Source: Burkholderiales bacterium 68-10
Lineage (GTDB): Bacteria; Pseudomonadota; Gammaproteobacteria; Burkholderiales; Burkholderiaceae_C
Direction of reading: 5' to 3'
NCBI GenBank assembly: GCA_001897615.1
Contig: MKTG01000050.1
Coordinates: 25,539-79,868, forward strand
DNA: 54,330 nt
The notes beneath the pieces are model-generated. The model was not told where the DNA came from. It saw only the letters and a program-made list of their open reading frames with translations, and made no database searches. The position numbers and the translations under genes were made by a program. Below, one piece after another: positions 15,837-26,318 of the stretch. Position 1 is the first letter of the stretch; every line of letters begins with the position of its first letter.

Positions 15837-18800
15837 CTACTTCACCACCTCCATCAGCTTGCCGAAACTGTCCACCACGTCGTATTTGACGTTCTCCGGG
15901 GCGTAGCAGCGGTTCATCTCGTCGAAAAACTTGCGGGCGCACTTGATCTTGGTTTTCTCGATCTCACGCAGGTCCATCGAGGACATGGACCCCTTGGTTT
16001 CCGCCACGAAATAGATGTGCTTGACCGCGCCTTCCTTGAAGCTGATCGCCCAATCCGGGTTGTAGTCGCCCACAGGCGTGGGAATAAGGAAGCCGCGTGG
16101 CAACTTGGCATAGACCACCACTTCATTTGCTGTGTCCAGCTCTTTCACGAACTCCCGCTCCACCTTCGAATCCGTCAGCACATAGTCGTAGATGTGTCGC
16201 TGAAGCTTGTCACCGGCCTTGCTGAAGTCCTGCTTGGTCTGCCCGACGGTGAAGATGTCGAGGTCGAACTTGTCCTCGACGGGATCGTAGGCCAGGTGTT
16301 CGATAATGACCGTGGCCTTCTGCTCGTTGATGAGTCGCGTGGCCTCGGCGATGAAACTTTCCGGGTTAGTCTTGAACTGCGCAAAAACCGCGACGTTAAT
16401 ACCCTTGAGGATTTCCGCCACCGTGCGGCGAGTCAATTGAGTACCTTCGGCCAGCTTGCCGATCAGGTCGTACTTGACCGCTGAATGAATCGACTGCTTG
16501 TTGTATTCGGTCTTTGTTTCGGCAACCTTGAAACCATCTCCACGCTTTAGCGCCTCACCAGTCACCTGGTCGATCTGTTCGCCTGCCTGGATGGTGTATT
16601 GCAGCGGGGTCACGCGCAGGGCCGCGTCCAGCTCCTTGACCGCCTTTTGCACCAATTCATGAGAGTCGAAATCGACACTGTAGGCCGCCTTGCGGTTGAT
16701 GCGGTTCCACAGCGCCTTGAACTCCTGTTTGTCGAAGTTGGCGTTGAGCGGGTTCTTCTTGGGTTTGCGGTCGTCGCCGATGTCAGGCAATTGGCTGGCA
16801 CTGAACACACTGTCGATAAGCTGGTACACCTGCGCCGCGTGCGGCTTCAGTTCGTCTGGCAGATCGGCCAGCGTTCCAGCCTTCTTGGCATCGTGATACG
16901 CGCCCGCGATCCGGTCTGAATCGTCTGTGTAGTCGTTCTTAACCAGATAGCGGTAGATTTGCTTCGCCAGTTGCGGCGTAACCGGCATGTCGCCGGTCGC
17001 CGTTTTCAGCACCTTGCCAGTGAAATATTCCTCGTTTGCCACGCGTGGACGTTCCGACAGCGACTCGCTGATGTCCTTTTGCAGCGCGGTCACGAAGTCC
17101 TTGTAGCTCTCGCTGGCCACTACCGTCAGCACGTTCACATCGTGAACGGTAGCCGGGTGATCCATCCGGTCACCATTCTGGTTGACCGACAGCCGCAAGC
17201 CGCGCCCCACCTCCTGGCGGCGGGAGATGGTGTTGTCGCTGTGCTTGAGCGCGCAGATGACGAACACGTTCGGGTTGTCCCAGCCTTCGCGCAACGCCGA
17301 GTGCGAGAAGATGAAACGCACCGGCTCTGCGAGCGACAGCAGGCGCTCTTTATCCTTCAGGATCAGGTCGTAGGCGTCCACGTCATCTGAAAACCCAGCG
17401 TTCTCGCCGCGCGCGGCAACCGTCGAGTCAGCCAGCCGCTTGGTTTTCTTGTCGATGGAGAAGTATCCGCTGTGGGTCTTGTCGGCCGAAATACCCTTCA
17501 AGTACCTGACGTAGGCCGTTTCGTCCAGATCGAGCATCTCGTTCAGGTACTGCGTGTATTCCGCTTCAAAGATGCGGGCGTATTCACCCTTTTCGTCCGC
17601 CTGCGTGTAGTCGCGGTACTTGGCCACCTCGTCGATGAAGAACAGGGTCAGTACCTTCACGCCCTGTTGGAACAATGCCTGTTCTTTGTCGAAGTGCGCC
17701 TTGATCGCTTCCCTAATTTGGATGCGGCGCAGAGCCGCCTCGGTCACGTCGCCGGTAGCGTCGCCGACCGTCAGCTCCACGCCATTGGTAAAGCTCAGGG
17801 TGTCGGTGTTGGCGTTGATGTCCGTCACCACGTAGTTGCGGTACTGATCCAACCCGCCCGACAGATCGAACAGGTTGTCGCCCTTGCCGAGCTTGCGCAC
17901 CACGCGCTTGATGTTGCCGCTCGCCAGCTTCTGCTCGAACTCGACGCGCGCCTCGGGCGGCTTCTTGCTCGAAATTTCGATGGATTGCAGGTACAGATAG
18001 CCTGCCGTGCCCGCCAGTCCCTTCACCGCGATGCCACGCACGGCGATTTTCTTCACCAGCTTCTGATTGTAGGCGTCCAGCGCATCGAGGCGGTGAATCT
18101 TGTTGTGGGTGGTCTTGTGGGTCGCCGAATAGCGCAGCACCATCAGTGCCTTGAACGCTTCCAGGGAATCCAGCGTTTTCTTGCCTTCCATCTTCTGCGG
18201 CTCATCCAGTATCAGGATAGGGCGGTTGGCGCTGATCACGTCAATGGGTCGGCGGGACTGGAAGTCGTCCAGTTCCTCGTAGATGCGGCGGTTGTCTTTG
18301 CCGGTGGCATTGAAAGCCTGCACATTGATCACCATCACATTGATGCCCGCGTCCGACGAAAAACTCTCAAGGTGGTGCAGTTGCTTGGAGTTGTAGATGA
18401 AGAAGCGCGCCTTCTTCTGGTACGTCTCCAGGAAGTGCTCGGCGGTGATGTCCAGCGACTTGGCCACGCCCTCGCGGATGGCGATACTGGGTACCACGAT
18501 GATGAACTTGCTCCAGCCGTACAGCTTGTTCAGCTCGAAGATGGTCTTGATGTAGCAGTAGGTCTTGCCCGTGCCGGTTTCCATCTCGATGTCGAGATTG
18601 ACCTTGGCCACCTTGGTTTTGACCAGCGCATCCGACAGCGGCAGGTTCTGCGCTCGTTGCACGGCGTGGATGTTGTCCAGCAGAGCCAGCTCCGACAGGG
18701 TGAGGTCGGCGTTGCGAAAAGCCGCCTCCTGCTCTGCCGCTGCCCCTGGCGCGGCCTCCAGCGCCAGCGCCCCTTGTGGGCTGGCGGGTGCCGCCTTGCG

Positions 18801-18920
18801 GGTGCCGGGGTCAAGACGATAGCGAATGCCGCCGTGCTGCGGCACCTGCCCCTTGAAACAGTCCACCACGGCCTGTACGGCGGCAGTCTGGTAGGCCTGC
18901 GTTTTGAACTTCAGCTTCAT
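15837..18920 (-). CDS. res: Type III restriction enzyme, Res subunit (helicase-nuclease)
   Basis: A 1027-residue ATP-dependent DNA translocase and nuclease that works with Mod to cut DNA lacking the Mod methylation. Walker A is METGTGKT (residues 113-120) and the DExx box is LILDEPQ. The second RecA domain shows [13 protein letters not shown] and EVGRGLRLS. Near the C-terminus GDYNPDWA with AETKG (Pro955-Asp956, Glu974, Lys976) forms a PD-(D/E)xK nuclease site. Length agrees with known Res subunits. A low-complexity alanine-rich insertion sits at about residues 43-67. The start lies 10 bases after mod, so it is the last gene of the defence operon. All key motifs are intact. Confidence 0.93.
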   Translation of the reverse strand: MKLKFKTQAYQTAAVQAVVDCFKGQVPQHGGIRYRLDPGTRKAAPASPQGALALEAAPGAAAEQEAAFRNADLTLSELALLDNIHAVQRAQNLPLSDALVKTKVAKVNLDIEMETGTGKTYCYIKTIFELNKLYGWSKFIIVVPSIAIREGVAKSLDITAEHFLETYQKKARFFIYNSKQLHHLESFSSDAGINVMVINVQAFNATGKDNRRIYEELDDFQSRRPIDVISANRPILILDEPQKMEGKKTLDSLEAFKALMVLRYSATHKTTHNKIHRLDALDAYNQKLVKKIAVRGIAVKGLAGTAGYLYLQSIEISSKKPPEARVEFEQKLASGNIKRVVRKLGKGDNLFDLSGGLDQYRNYVVTDINANTDTLSFTNGVELTVGDATGDVTEAALRRIQIREAIKAHFDKEQALFQQGVKVLTLFFIDEVAKYRDYTQADEKGEYARIFEAEYTQYLNEMLDLDETAYVRYLKGISADKTHSGYFSIDKKTKRLADSTVAARGENAGFSDDVDAYDLILKDKERLLSLAEPVRFIFSHSALREGWDNPNVFVICALKHSDNTISRRQEVGRGLRLSVNQNGDRMDHPATVHDVNVLTVVASESYKDFVTALQKDISESLSERPRVANEEYFTGKVLKTATGDMPVTPQLAKQIYRYLVKNDYTDDSDRIAGAYHDAKKAGTLADLPDELKPHAAQVYQLIDSVFSASQLPDIGDDRKPKKNPLNANFDKQEFKALWNRINRKAAYSVDFDSHELVQKAVKELDAALRVTPLQYTIQAGEQIDQVTGEALKRGDGFKVAETKTEYNKQSIHSAVKYDLIGKLAEGTQLTRRTVAEILKGINVAVFAQFKTNPESFIAEATRLINEQKATVIIEHLAYDPVEDKFDLDIFTVGQTKQDFSKAGDKLQRHIYDYVLTDSKVEREFVKELDTANEVVVYAKLPRGFLIPTPVGDYNPDWAISFKEGAVKHIYFVAETKGSMSSMDLREIEKTKIKCARKFFDEMNRCYAPENVKYDVVDSFGKLMEVVK

Positions 18921-18930
18921 CGCAGTCCCC

Positions 18931-20823
18931 TCAAATGCTCTTCACTTCGGTGGATGGCGACAAGAGCTTAAAGATTTGCTCCACGTTGATCTTGACGGCG
19001 CTGTCCTTGAATCCGGCGTCGCGGAACACTACGCGCAGCGGCTTGTAGGTGGCCAGGTCCTTGACAAAGGCTTCGTCGATGCCGCCGTGCGCATCAAAGC
19101 AGGCGGCGAGCGCCGGGTTGCCATCCAAACTCGCGTCCACGAAGAACACCTCCTTGCCCTGGACGACCTTCTTCTCGATGGGCAGGGCGAGGTCAACGCC
19201 CCAGTCCAGCATCACCTGGAACAGCAGGTCTTCCGCCGTGCGGTCAGGCTTGATGTTGTCCACGAACAAGTCGAGATTGGCCTTGTCCAGTGCGTCGGGG
19301 GAGTAATACACGTCGGCCATGTTGGATGTGTCGATCTTGAGGACGCGAAAGCCGAGGTCGAGTGTCCTGGATTTATCACTTTCACTCAGTTCTTTGGCCA
19401 CATTGCGTATCCGTCTCTGCCCCATTTCAAAGATCGATGCCATGCCAAGCTCAGGCTTTGGAAGCGGCTCGGAAATCTGCACACCAATGAAACGTCGATT
19501 GCCACCGTCCTCGGCGTTTTGCTTCAGTACGGCATGGGCCGTGGTGGCGCTTCCACTAAAGAAGTCCAAAACAACATCGTCGCTGCTTGGGCTCGTCGCC
19601 AGTTGTAGGACTCGCTGCAATAGTTCAACTGGCTTTACTGAGTTGAGAACATTTTCTGTCTCTTCGAATGAAACGTATTTCAGCAAAGTCTTCTTCGCGT
19701 CCTGCGTGTGGCCCACTTCACTGTAAAACCAAAGGGTTTGCGGTGTTCTACCTTGCTTGACTTCAGTCAGAAATCGCTTAAGGCGGGGCATATTGTCGCC
19801 ATTAGCACCCCACCAAATTCGATTATCTGAATCCAGCTTTTTGAAGTTTTCTTCACTCACCCGCCAGTAACTTCCCTTCGGCGGCCCATCGATCACACGG
19901 CCGGAAGGGCACTTCACGGAATAGAGTCCCGCATCGTATCTGTTGCGTGCAGTGAGGTTATCGGATTGCCATACGCCACGAGGATCATTGTCAGGATTTT
20001 TATATCTAGCAATCATCTCATCGGTTTGTGGTAGAAGATTGGGTGTCCAACTCTCGCCATTCTTTGCATAAACCAAAACATAGTCGTGATCCTCCGAGAA
20101 CCATCGTGCGCTGTTCTTGGGAGAGAATACTTTCTGCCAGATGATCTGTGCAACAAAGTTCTCCTCGCCGAACACTTCGCTACATGCCTTGCGCAGATTA
20201 TCGACTTCATTGTCGTCAATTGAGATGAAGACGACACCGTCGTCTTTGAGCAAGTTCCTTGCAAGCCGAAGGCGCGCATAGATCATGCTCAACCAGTCCG
20301 AATGGAAGCGGCCATTGGCCTCCGTATTGGCGACCAAACGACCACCTTGCTCATCGACCTGGTTGGATTCAATCAGATAGCTTTCGGAGTCCTCGCTGAA
20401 GTCATCGTCGTAGATGAAGTCTCGGCCCGTATTGTATGGCGGGTCGATATAAATCAGCTTCACCTTGCCCAGATACGTTTCCTGCAGCAGCTTCAACGCA
20501 TCCAGGTTGTCGCCCTCGATGAACAGGTTCTTCGTGGTATCGAAGTCCACGCTTTCCTCGCGCACCGGGCGAAGTGTCTTGGCAATCGGCGCATTGGCCG
20601 TCAGCAGCGCCTCGCGCTTGCCCGGCCAGTTCAGGTGATACCGCTCCTGCGGCCCTTCCACGATAACGTCGGACAGCTCCTGCCGAAGCTGGTCGAAATC
20701 CACCGCCAGTTTCACACTGCCGTCTTCGCCCTTGGCTTCCGTCATGCAGCCGGGGAACATCTCGCGAATACGGGCGATGTTGTCTTCGGTCAGGTTGGGC
20801 GAGTGCATTTTCAATTTATTCAT
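18931..20823 (-). CDS. mod: Type III restriction-modification methyltransferase, Mod subunit
   Basis: A 630-residue adenine-N6 DNA methyltransferase that also provides target recognition for Res. Catalytic motif IV is DPPYNTG (residues 127-133), and the AdoMet-binding motif I region [13 protein letters not shown] (about 420-432) follows it, the beta-class order typical of Mod. The central 200-400 region is the likely target-recognition domain and should be the most variable. The track starts at a TTG; ATG 20823 lies 8 bases after AGGA and is preferred. Res starts 10 bases downstream, and herA ends 52 bases upstream. The target sequence cannot be predicted. Confidence 0.93.
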   Translation of the reverse strand: MNKLKMHSPNLTEDNIARIREMFPGCMTEAKGEDGSVKLAVDFDQLRQELSDVIVEGPQERYHLNWPGKREALLTANAPIAKTLRPVREESVDFDTTKNLFIEGDNLDALKLLQETYLGKVKLIYIDPPYNTGRDFIYDDDFSEDSESYLIESNQVDEQGGRLVANTEANGRFHSDWLSMIYARLRLARNLLKDDGVVFISIDDNEVDNLRKACSEVFGEENFVAQIIWQKVFSPKNSARWFSEDHDYVLVYAKNGESWTPNLLPQTDEMIARYKNPDNDPRGVWQSDNLTARNRYDAGLYSVKCPSGRVIDGPPKGSYWRVSEENFKKLDSDNRIWWGANGDNMPRLKRFLTEVKQGRTPQTLWFYSEVGHTQDAKKTLLKYVSFEETENVLNSVKPVELLQRVLQLATSPSSDDVVLDFFSGSATTAHAVLKQNAEDGGNRRFIGVQISEPLPKPELGMASIFEMGQRRIRNVAKELSESDKSRTLDLGFRVLKIDTSNMADVYYSPDALDKANLDLFVDNIKPDRTAEDLLFQVMLDWGVDLALPIEKKVVQGKEVFFVDASLDGNPALAACFDAHGGIDEAFVKDLATYKPLRVVFRDAGFKDSAVKINVEQIFKLLSPSTEVKSI

Positions 20824-20875
20824 GGGCAATTTCCTAAAATATTTGCAGATTCAGCAGTATCAAAAAACTGCCCTA

Positions 20876-23059
20876 CTAAAACGGAATATCGTCATCTTCA
20901 GCTGCGGTATCAGCATCTTCCGCTTCAACCAACGGAGTCTGATTGGCTTCACCTGCACCGGTTTGTTGCCAATCAGTCGCGATCTCCTGCCAGTCCACAC
21001 TGCGTTCAATTTTCTGGCCGTGCTCACTTCCCTCCAGCCCTTCACCAGACCACACTGCCCAGAAGTCGGGATCATCTGATTTGGGGCGTTGATCCTTGGG
21101 CAAGCTATTCATCTGCACCAGGACGGGAAGCTCAGATGCCCATCCCAAAAGAATGGCGTTGCGAGAGGGTAACGACGGCAAGTCGCGCAGCAGGCCACGC
21201 AGGTTGTCCGGCACCAGCTTGTGAACCAGTTCCTGATCACGGTCGTTGCTGATGCGATGTAGTAGATAGCTATTGCACTGGGACAAGACGGTGGGCGACA
21301 GCTCGCTGGGGCGTTGCGAAGACAACACCAGACCCAAGCCGAACTTACGGCCCTCTCTGGCAATTTTCTCGAACACCTGGCAGCAGATGGCTGCGGAGTT
21401 CTGGTTCTCCGCATCATCGTGATAGCGCTTAATGAAGGTGTGCGCTTCTTCCATGACCAAGACGGTAGGCAAGATCTTACCCGCATTGAGCTTACGGTAG
21501 CGTTGCAACGATTCCAGCGTCATACGGGCGATAACGGCAGTAATGATATGAACCACTTCCGCGGGAACCAGCGAAAGGTCAATCACCGTCACGGAACCGT
21601 TTGAAGCTTGGTTGTTACCAAGATAGTCACTCAACCAGTTGTCAAGATTTATGCCGTCCGTGTTAGAGATGATTGAGCGCATCCGGGTGTCGGACAAGAG
21701 TGTGCGAATGCGGGATACCAAAAAATCAACAAACTGACTGGCGTTTTCTTGTTCCGCCAAAATTTCTAGGTGGTCTGGGAGCTGAGAACCATCAAAGGCT
21801 ATTGGCACGTCCTCATCTGGCCCATCGTGAAGCAGAATGCCTCCGACAGTTTCAACTGAGGATTCCAGTGCTGTGATGATTCCCTGAACGTGAGCTTCAT
21901 TAAAAGCACGATAATATTCAATCGTCTCGCCATTTTTAACAAAGCTGTGGTGTGCGGCTCCTAAAGCAGTATTGATTGCCTCTAAGGCTTCATCTAGCTT
22001 GTTATCTCCATGTATGGCTATCTTCCCTTGTAAATCTGTGGCAATTGCCTTCAGGCGGAAGCCAAACTTCGATTCATCGGTCTGGATATCACCTGAACGC
22101 AGATCCCGGCGTGTTGAAATTAATCGAGATGAAAGATAACGGCGTAGTGCGAGCTTCTCTTCTTCCGGCGAGGTAGTCGAAATGGCCCTTCCTGCTTTGA
22201 CATCTCGCAGCGCACGCCGAAGCAGCGGGCGTTGCATCTTTGCACTGGCTTGAGTAAATGCACTCCATTCGGCGCTGTTCCAGAACCATAAGGGCACCTG
22301 GAGTTGCTCAATATCTTCAGAGTTTTCAGGTGGATCGACCGCAAACACCCGTACCTTTCCCATGCCTTTGAAGGTATTCGCGTATTCGCCATTGGGGTCA
22401 AGCACAATGAAACGGGCATTTGGGTCGGCTCCGTTGCGTGCCTTTCTGGCCGCATCCATCGACCAGCGAACCAAGCCAGCAACCGAACACGATTTGCCGC
22501 TGCCCGTATTGCCCAGGACAGCTAAATGACGACCGAAGAGACGATCAGGGTCGATCTTCACCTCTGCATTGGCCGCCAAAGGACTGACGCCGATTTTGAC
22601 GCGGCGATTCTCTCCCGACTCGACGATGGCGCGCAGCTGATCTTGCGTTGGCAGTAGCACCTGGTCACCCACCGAGGGGTAAGCCTGTACGCCGCGCTTA
22701 AACTCGTAGTGATCCTTGTCGCTGTCGCCGCCTGTGTAAGACAGAATCCCCAGCGGGTTCAGGCTCATCTTGCGCAGTGGATACGGCAGATCCACCAGAC
22801 CAAAGTCCTGCATTCCCTTACGCTTGGGGTATTGCGAACGCTCGACCGTGATCCATTCCACCTGTGCGACCAAGTAACCTTGCTCACCAGGTGCGAGCAC
22901 ATAACCATTGATGCGGGGGAATGGGCGCGGCGTGCCAGTATTGAGGGAAACACTGCCTGGCGCTTCTATGTCCAGCAAGACCTTGATCTCATCGGGCGAG
23001 ACGAAATCAATCGTACCTATGCGCAGAGCGTCAGCATGCGCCAGTGGAGACAGGCTCAT
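20876..23059 (-). CDS. herA: HerA-like ATPase, partner of SIR2
   Basis: A 727-residue HerA/FtsK-superfamily ATPase. The N-terminal about 170 residues form a HAS-barrel-like domain. Walker A GNTGSGKS is at about residues 183-190 and Walker B in VLVMEEAH. KFGLGLVLSSQRPSELSPTVLSQCNS is the characteristic sensor/arginine region, and HRISNDRDQELV follows. HerA proteins form hexamers; in the known SIR2-HerA anti-phage system HerA associates with a SIR2 NAD-consuming effector. The ATG at 23059 overlaps the SIR2 stop by 4 bases (ATGA) behind GGAG, so translation was coupled; an upstream in-frame start at 23074 is possible. The IS21 insertion lies 570 bases upstream, so expression may be reduced. Confidence 0.9.
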   Translation of the reverse strand: MSLSPLAHADALRIGTIDFVSPDEIKVLLDIEAPGSVSLNTGTPRPFPRINGYVLAPGEQGYLVAQVEWITVERSQYPKRKGMQDFGLVDLPYPLRKMSLNPLGILSYTGGDSDKDHYEFKRGVQAYPSVGDQVLLPTQDQLRAIVESGENRRVKIGVSPLAANAEVKIDPDRLFGRHLAVLGNTGSGKSCSVAGLVRWSMDAARKARNGADPNARFIVLDPNGEYANTFKGMGKVRVFAVDPPENSEDIEQLQVPLWFWNSAEWSAFTQASAKMQRPLLRRALRDVKAGRAISTTSPEEEKLALRRYLSSRLISTRRDLRSGDIQTDESKFGFRLKAIATDLQGKIAIHGDNKLDEALEAINTALGAAHHSFVKNGETIEYYRAFNEAHVQGIITALESSVETVGGILLHDGPDEDVPIAFDGSQLPDHLEILAEQENASQFVDFLVSRIRTLLSDTRMRSIISNTDGINLDNWLSDYLGNNQASNGSVTVIDLSLVPAEVVHIITAVIARMTLESLQRYRKLNAGKILPTVLVMEEAHTFIKRYHDDAENQNSAAICCQVFEKIAREGRKFGLGLVLSSQRPSELSPTVLSQCNSYLLHRISNDRDQELVHKLVPDNLRGLLRDLPSLPSRNAILLGWASELPVLVQMNSLPKDQRPKSDDPDFWAVWSGEGLEGSEHGQKIERSVDWQEIATDWQQTGAGEANQTPLVEAEDADTAAEDDDIPF

Positions 23060-23649
23060 AGCTGGTCGCTCCAATCTTCAGCGGCTTGTCCCTGGGGCTT
23101 GGGAGCACTTTGCTGAGTGGCAAAGCGCTGCTTGAGAAGTTCGCTCATGCGGAACGTCGTCTTGTCAATCGCAGCCTTGGGCAGGAAGTTTGCCGTTAAT
23201 GTCGTCAAGTCAGCCAGTGCTGGACCAATCAGTAAACTAATTTGCGATGGTCGGCCGATCTCTTCATAGGTTTTCATGATGCGGTCAAGCGGATCATCGC
23301 GCGAAATCACAACCAAGTGCGTAGACGGGATGGTGAGCATGTCACGGATCACCCGGTTGATATGCTCGTCACCAAAGCTATAGCCGTATGTAACTAGGGT
23401 GCTATTCGGTCGGCACACTGCGGCTGCCAAGTCTCGGAACAACTCCACATAGGGATAGTCTGCAGTTTCCCTGTCCTTGGCGGCGTTGGGGTAGATCATC
23501 AGCCTGTGGGCCGTTGCCCCGCCCAAGCCCGGAGCCTGCAAATACGGCTCAACTGTGTCGGCTCCAAAAGGCAGGCCGATTCGGCGAATATCCTTGCCGG
23601 TCTGCACCCAATCCACAGAACCATGCAGCTTGGTGTCAGCGACCGGCAT
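23056..23649 (-). pseudogene. SIR2-like gene, C-terminal fragment (split by IS21)
   Basis: This encodes the second half of a SIR2-family protein (SIR2_2-like). It starts inside the split motif with KLHGSVDW and continues to VTYGYSFGDEHINRVI, the C-terminal SIR2_2 signature. The first five codons (MPVAD) come from the IS end; true host sequence begins at 23633. An ATG supplied by the IS terminal repeat at 23649 could allow translation of this piece from any transcript entering from the IS, but it lacks the NAD-binding half. It overlaps the herA start by 4 bases, so translation of this fragment could still help herA expression. Confidence 0.88.
23629..23633. repeat. Target-site duplication of the IS21 element (left)
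   Basis: CTTGG precedes the IS end TGTCAGC and is repeated at 26337-26341 right after the other IS end. Removing the IS plus one copy restores the SIR2 reading frame exactly. Confidence 0.9.
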
Positions 23650-23804
23650 ATACCGGCCACCCCGGAGTCGGCATAAACCGGCCAGAGCCCGACCGGCGGC
23701 GCGCAGTCGGAGTCGGCATATACCGGCCAGCGCGTAGTCGGCATATATCGGCCAGGCCGTAGCCGGCGTAATCCGGCCACGGCGCAGCCGGCATATACCG
23801 GCCA
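23643..23804. repeat. Left multiple terminal repeats of the IS21 element
   Basis: Six 16- to 18-base copies of (G)TCGGCATATACCGGCCA start at about 23643, 23667, 23712, 23737, 23762 and 23787, mostly about 25 bases apart with one 45-base step. Two inverted partners are at 26288-26305 and 26311-26328. They are the expected transposase-binding repeats of IS21. Confidence 0.8.
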
Positions 23805-23900
23805 GCGGCGCCGTCGCGAGCGTCTCGAGATCTCTGACCCGATCGCTACCCTGCGAGCTTTTTGCTCGAGGGGGTCGCGGTGGGTCGCAGGAGGATCGAG

Positions 23901-25430
23901 ATGTTCCAGTACCGTCAGGTTCTCGTGCGCTTGCGCGCCGGGGACACCACGCGCGAGATCGCCCGCTCCGGTCTCATGGGGCGCGACAAGGCCGGCGAGC
24001 TGCGCACCCTGGCCCTGAGCCGCGGCTGGCTCGACGCCGGCGCCGAGCTGCCGGACGATCAGGCGATCGCCGCCGCGCTCAAGCCCGCCCGACGCGCCTC
24101 GTCCACCGTCTCGGCCGTCGAGCCCTTTCGCGAGGTCGTGCTGCGCTGGGTCCAGGCCGGCGTGCAGAGCCGGGCCATCCACGCCGCGCTGCGCCGCGAG
24201 CACGGCTTTTCCGGCAGCTACTCGGCTGTGGTGCGGATGGCGCGCTCGCTGCGCGCCGCACAGCCACCCGAGGTCACGGTGCGGCTGAGCTTCGCGCCGG
24301 CCGAGGCCGCGCAGGTCGACTTCGGCGCCGGACCGGTGCTCATGCACCCGGACGGCAAGCCGCGGCGCACCTGGGCGTTCGTCATGACGCTGTGCCACAG
24401 CCGCCATCAGTACGTCGAGTTCGTCTGGGACCAGAGCTCGGCCACCTGGCTGGGCTGCCACCGCCGCGCCTTCGAATGGTTCGACGGCGTGCCCGAGCGC
24501 GTCATCGTCGACAACGCCAAGTGCGCCATCGTCAAGGCCTGCCGGCACGATCCGCTCGTGCAGCGCGCCTACGCCGAGTGTGCAGAGGGCTACGGGTTCC
24601 GTATCGAGGCCTGCCCGCCGCATGACCCGCAGAAGAAGGGCATCGTCGAGTCCGGCGTCAAGTACCTCAAGGGCAACTTCCTGCCCACGCGCAGCTTCCG
24701 CGATCTCGCTGACCTGAACCGCCAGGCGCGCGACTGGGTCCTGCTCGAAGCCGGCGAGCGCATCCACGGCACCACGCGCGAGAAGCCGCTGACGCTCTTC
24801 GCGCTCGAGCGCCCGCTGATGCGCCGGCTGCCGCCCGTGGCGCCGGACCTGGGCACCTGGCACAGCGTGGTCGTGCACCGCGACTGCCACGTCCAGTTCG
24901 CCCGCGCCTACTACTCGGCCCCGTTCGCCCTGGCCGGCAAGACCCTGTGGCTGCGCGCCACCGACGCCGCCGTCGCCCTGTACCAGGACTACCGCCACCT
25001 CTACACGCACCTGCGCGCACGGCGCCCCGGCGAGCGCATGACCAATGCCGACCACCTGCCGCCGGACGCCCGTGCCTTCTACCGCCACGACCGGCGCTGG
25101 TGCCATGAGCGGGCGCTGGCCATCGGCCCGCACTGTGCCCAACTGATCGACCACCTGCTCTCGGATCGCATCGCCGAGCGGCTTCGCGCCGCCCAGTCCG
25201 TGATCGCGCTGGCCCAGCGCTACGGCGCCCAGCGCGTGGAAGCCGCATGCCAGCGCGCCATCGCGCACGACAGCCCGTACTACGTCACCGTCAAGACGAT
25301 GCTGGCCACTGGCGCCGATCTCGCGCCGATCGCCTCGGTCGAGACGCCCGGAGGCTACCAGCGCACCCGGTTCACCCGCAGCGCCGCCGATCTGTTCTCC
25401 AACGCCCCCGCCACCCCCACCCTTCAGTAA
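23901..25430 (+). CDS. istA: IS21-family transposase IstA
   Basis: A 509-residue DDE transposase. An N-terminal helix-turn-helix (LRAGDTTREIARSGLMGRDKAG) is followed by the integrase core, with acidic residues in VDFGAGPVL, VIVDNAKCAI and KKGIVESGVKYLKGNF. The C-terminal domain with FARAYYSAPFAL is typical of IstA. ATG 23901 follows GGAGGATCGAG, an ideal ribosome site, so it is preferred to the earlier ATG in the track. The product cuts and joins the IS ends with help from IstB. No frameshift is visible. Confidence 0.95.
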   Translation: MFQYRQVLVRLRAGDTTREIARSGLMGRDKAGELRTLALSRGWLDAGAELPDDQAIAAALKPARRASSTVSAVEPFREVVLRWVQAGVQSRAIHAALRREHGFSGSYSAVVRMARSLRAAQPPEVTVRLSFAPAEAAQVDFGAGPVLMHPDGKPRRTWAFVMTLCHSRHQYVEFVWDQSSATWLGCHRRAFEWFDGVPERVIVDNAKCAIVKACRHDPLVQRAYAECAEGYGFRIEACPPHDPQKKGIVESGVKYLKGNFLPTRSFRDLADLNRQARDWVLLEAGERIHGTTREKPLTLFALERPLMRRLPPVAPDLGTWHSVVVHRDCHVQFARAYYSAPFALAGKTLWLRATDAAVALYQDYRHLYTHLRARRPGERMTNADHLPPDARAFYRHDRRWCHERALAIGPHCAQLIDHLLSDRIAERLRAAQSVIALAQRYGAQRVEAACQRAIAHDSPYYVTVKTMLATGADLAPIASVETPGGYQRTRFTRSAADLFSNAPATPTLQ

Positions 25431-25445
25431 CAGGAGCCATCGTCC

Positions 25446-26240
25446 ATGACCACCTTCAACCCCATGCCCGAACTCGCCCCGCAGCTCAAGCAGCTTCGCC
25501 TGTCCGGCATCCTCGATTCCCTCGAGTCGCGAAACCGCCAGGCCATCGAGGGCAAGCTCGCCTACACCGAGTTCCTTGCCATGCTCATCGGCGACGAAGT
25601 CGCACGGCGCGAGAACAAGAAGTTCGACATGCGCCTGCGCCGCGCGCAGTTCCGCACCACCAAGACCCTGGAGCAGTTCGACTTCGAGCGCGTGCCCACC
25701 CTGAACCGCGCGCTGCTCCAGGACCTGGCCGCCGGCCGCTACATCCACGAGAACGCGCCCGTGCTCATCGTGGGGCCCAGCGGGGTCGGCAAGAGCCACC
25801 TGGCCCAGGCGCTGGGCCACTGCGCGGTGCGCCAGGGCGTGGACGTCACCTTCACCACCTGCACCGCGCTCACCCAGTCGCTCAACGCCGCACGCGCCAC
25901 CGGCATCTACGATCGAAAGATCGGCGCGCTCGCGCGCGTCGGGCTGCTGATCATCGACGACTTCGGCCTCAAGCCGCTGCGCGCACCCGCCGACGAGGAT
26001 CTCCATGACCTGATCGCCGAGCGCTACGAGCGCGCTCCCACCCTCGTCACCAGCAACCTCGACTTCGAGGAATGGGACCAGGCCTTCGCCACCAACCGCC
26101 TGCTGGCCAGCGCCACGATCGACCGGCTGCGCCATAACGCCTACTGCCTCGAACTCGACGGCCGCTCGTACCGCGACCCGAAGGTCGCTCCGGCACCGAA
26201 AAAGGCCGCCGATCGCGCCCCGAAAACTGCGGCAAAATGA
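25446..26240 (+). CDS. istB: IS21-family helper ATPase IstB
   Basis: A 264-residue AAA+ ATPase related to DnaC that selects the target and stimulates IstA. Walker A GPSGVGKSHLA lies near residue 110 and Walker B in LLIIDDFGLKPL near 160. The N-terminal helical LKQLRLSGILDSLE motif is standard. It starts 15 bases after istA behind CAGGAG. The C-terminus is a basic lysine/alanine tail (KAADRAPKTAAK). It appears intact. Confidence 0.95.
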   Translation: MTTFNPMPELAPQLKQLRLSGILDSLESRNRQAIEGKLAYTEFLAMLIGDEVARRENKKFDMRLRRAQFRTTKTLEQFDFERVPTLNRALLQDLAAGRYIHENAPVLIVGPSGVGKSHLAQALGHCAVRQGVDVTFTTCTALTQSLNAARATGIYDRKIGALARVGLLIIDDFGLKPLRAPADEDLHDLIAERYERAPTLVTSNLDFEEWDQAFATNRLLASATIDRLRHNAYCLELDGRSYRDPKVAPAPKKAADRAPKTAAK

Positions 26241-26318
26241 CCCACTGAACCAACCCTCTCGGGACGCTTCACGGCAACCGCCACACTGGCCGGTATATGC
26301 CGACTCCCACTGGCCGAT

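Noticed and set aside
20836-20863. Possible promoter for mod-res (TTGATA-16-TATTTT, minus strand)
   Set aside because: The transcript start predicted from this -10 box would fall after the AGGA ribosome site of mod, so it could not serve normal mod translation. Left out, although it would matter for polarity of the IS insertion.
23643-23804. CRISPR-like regularly spaced repeats
   Set aside because: Units are about 18 bases with very short, unequal gaps, lie at an IS end, and have inverted partners at the other end. They are transposase-binding repeats.
23499-26135. 878-codon minus-strand ORF over the IS21 element
   Set aside because: It is antisense to istA and istB, has composition typical of a high-GC shadow frame (G, A, Q, H, R runs) and no recognisable motifs.
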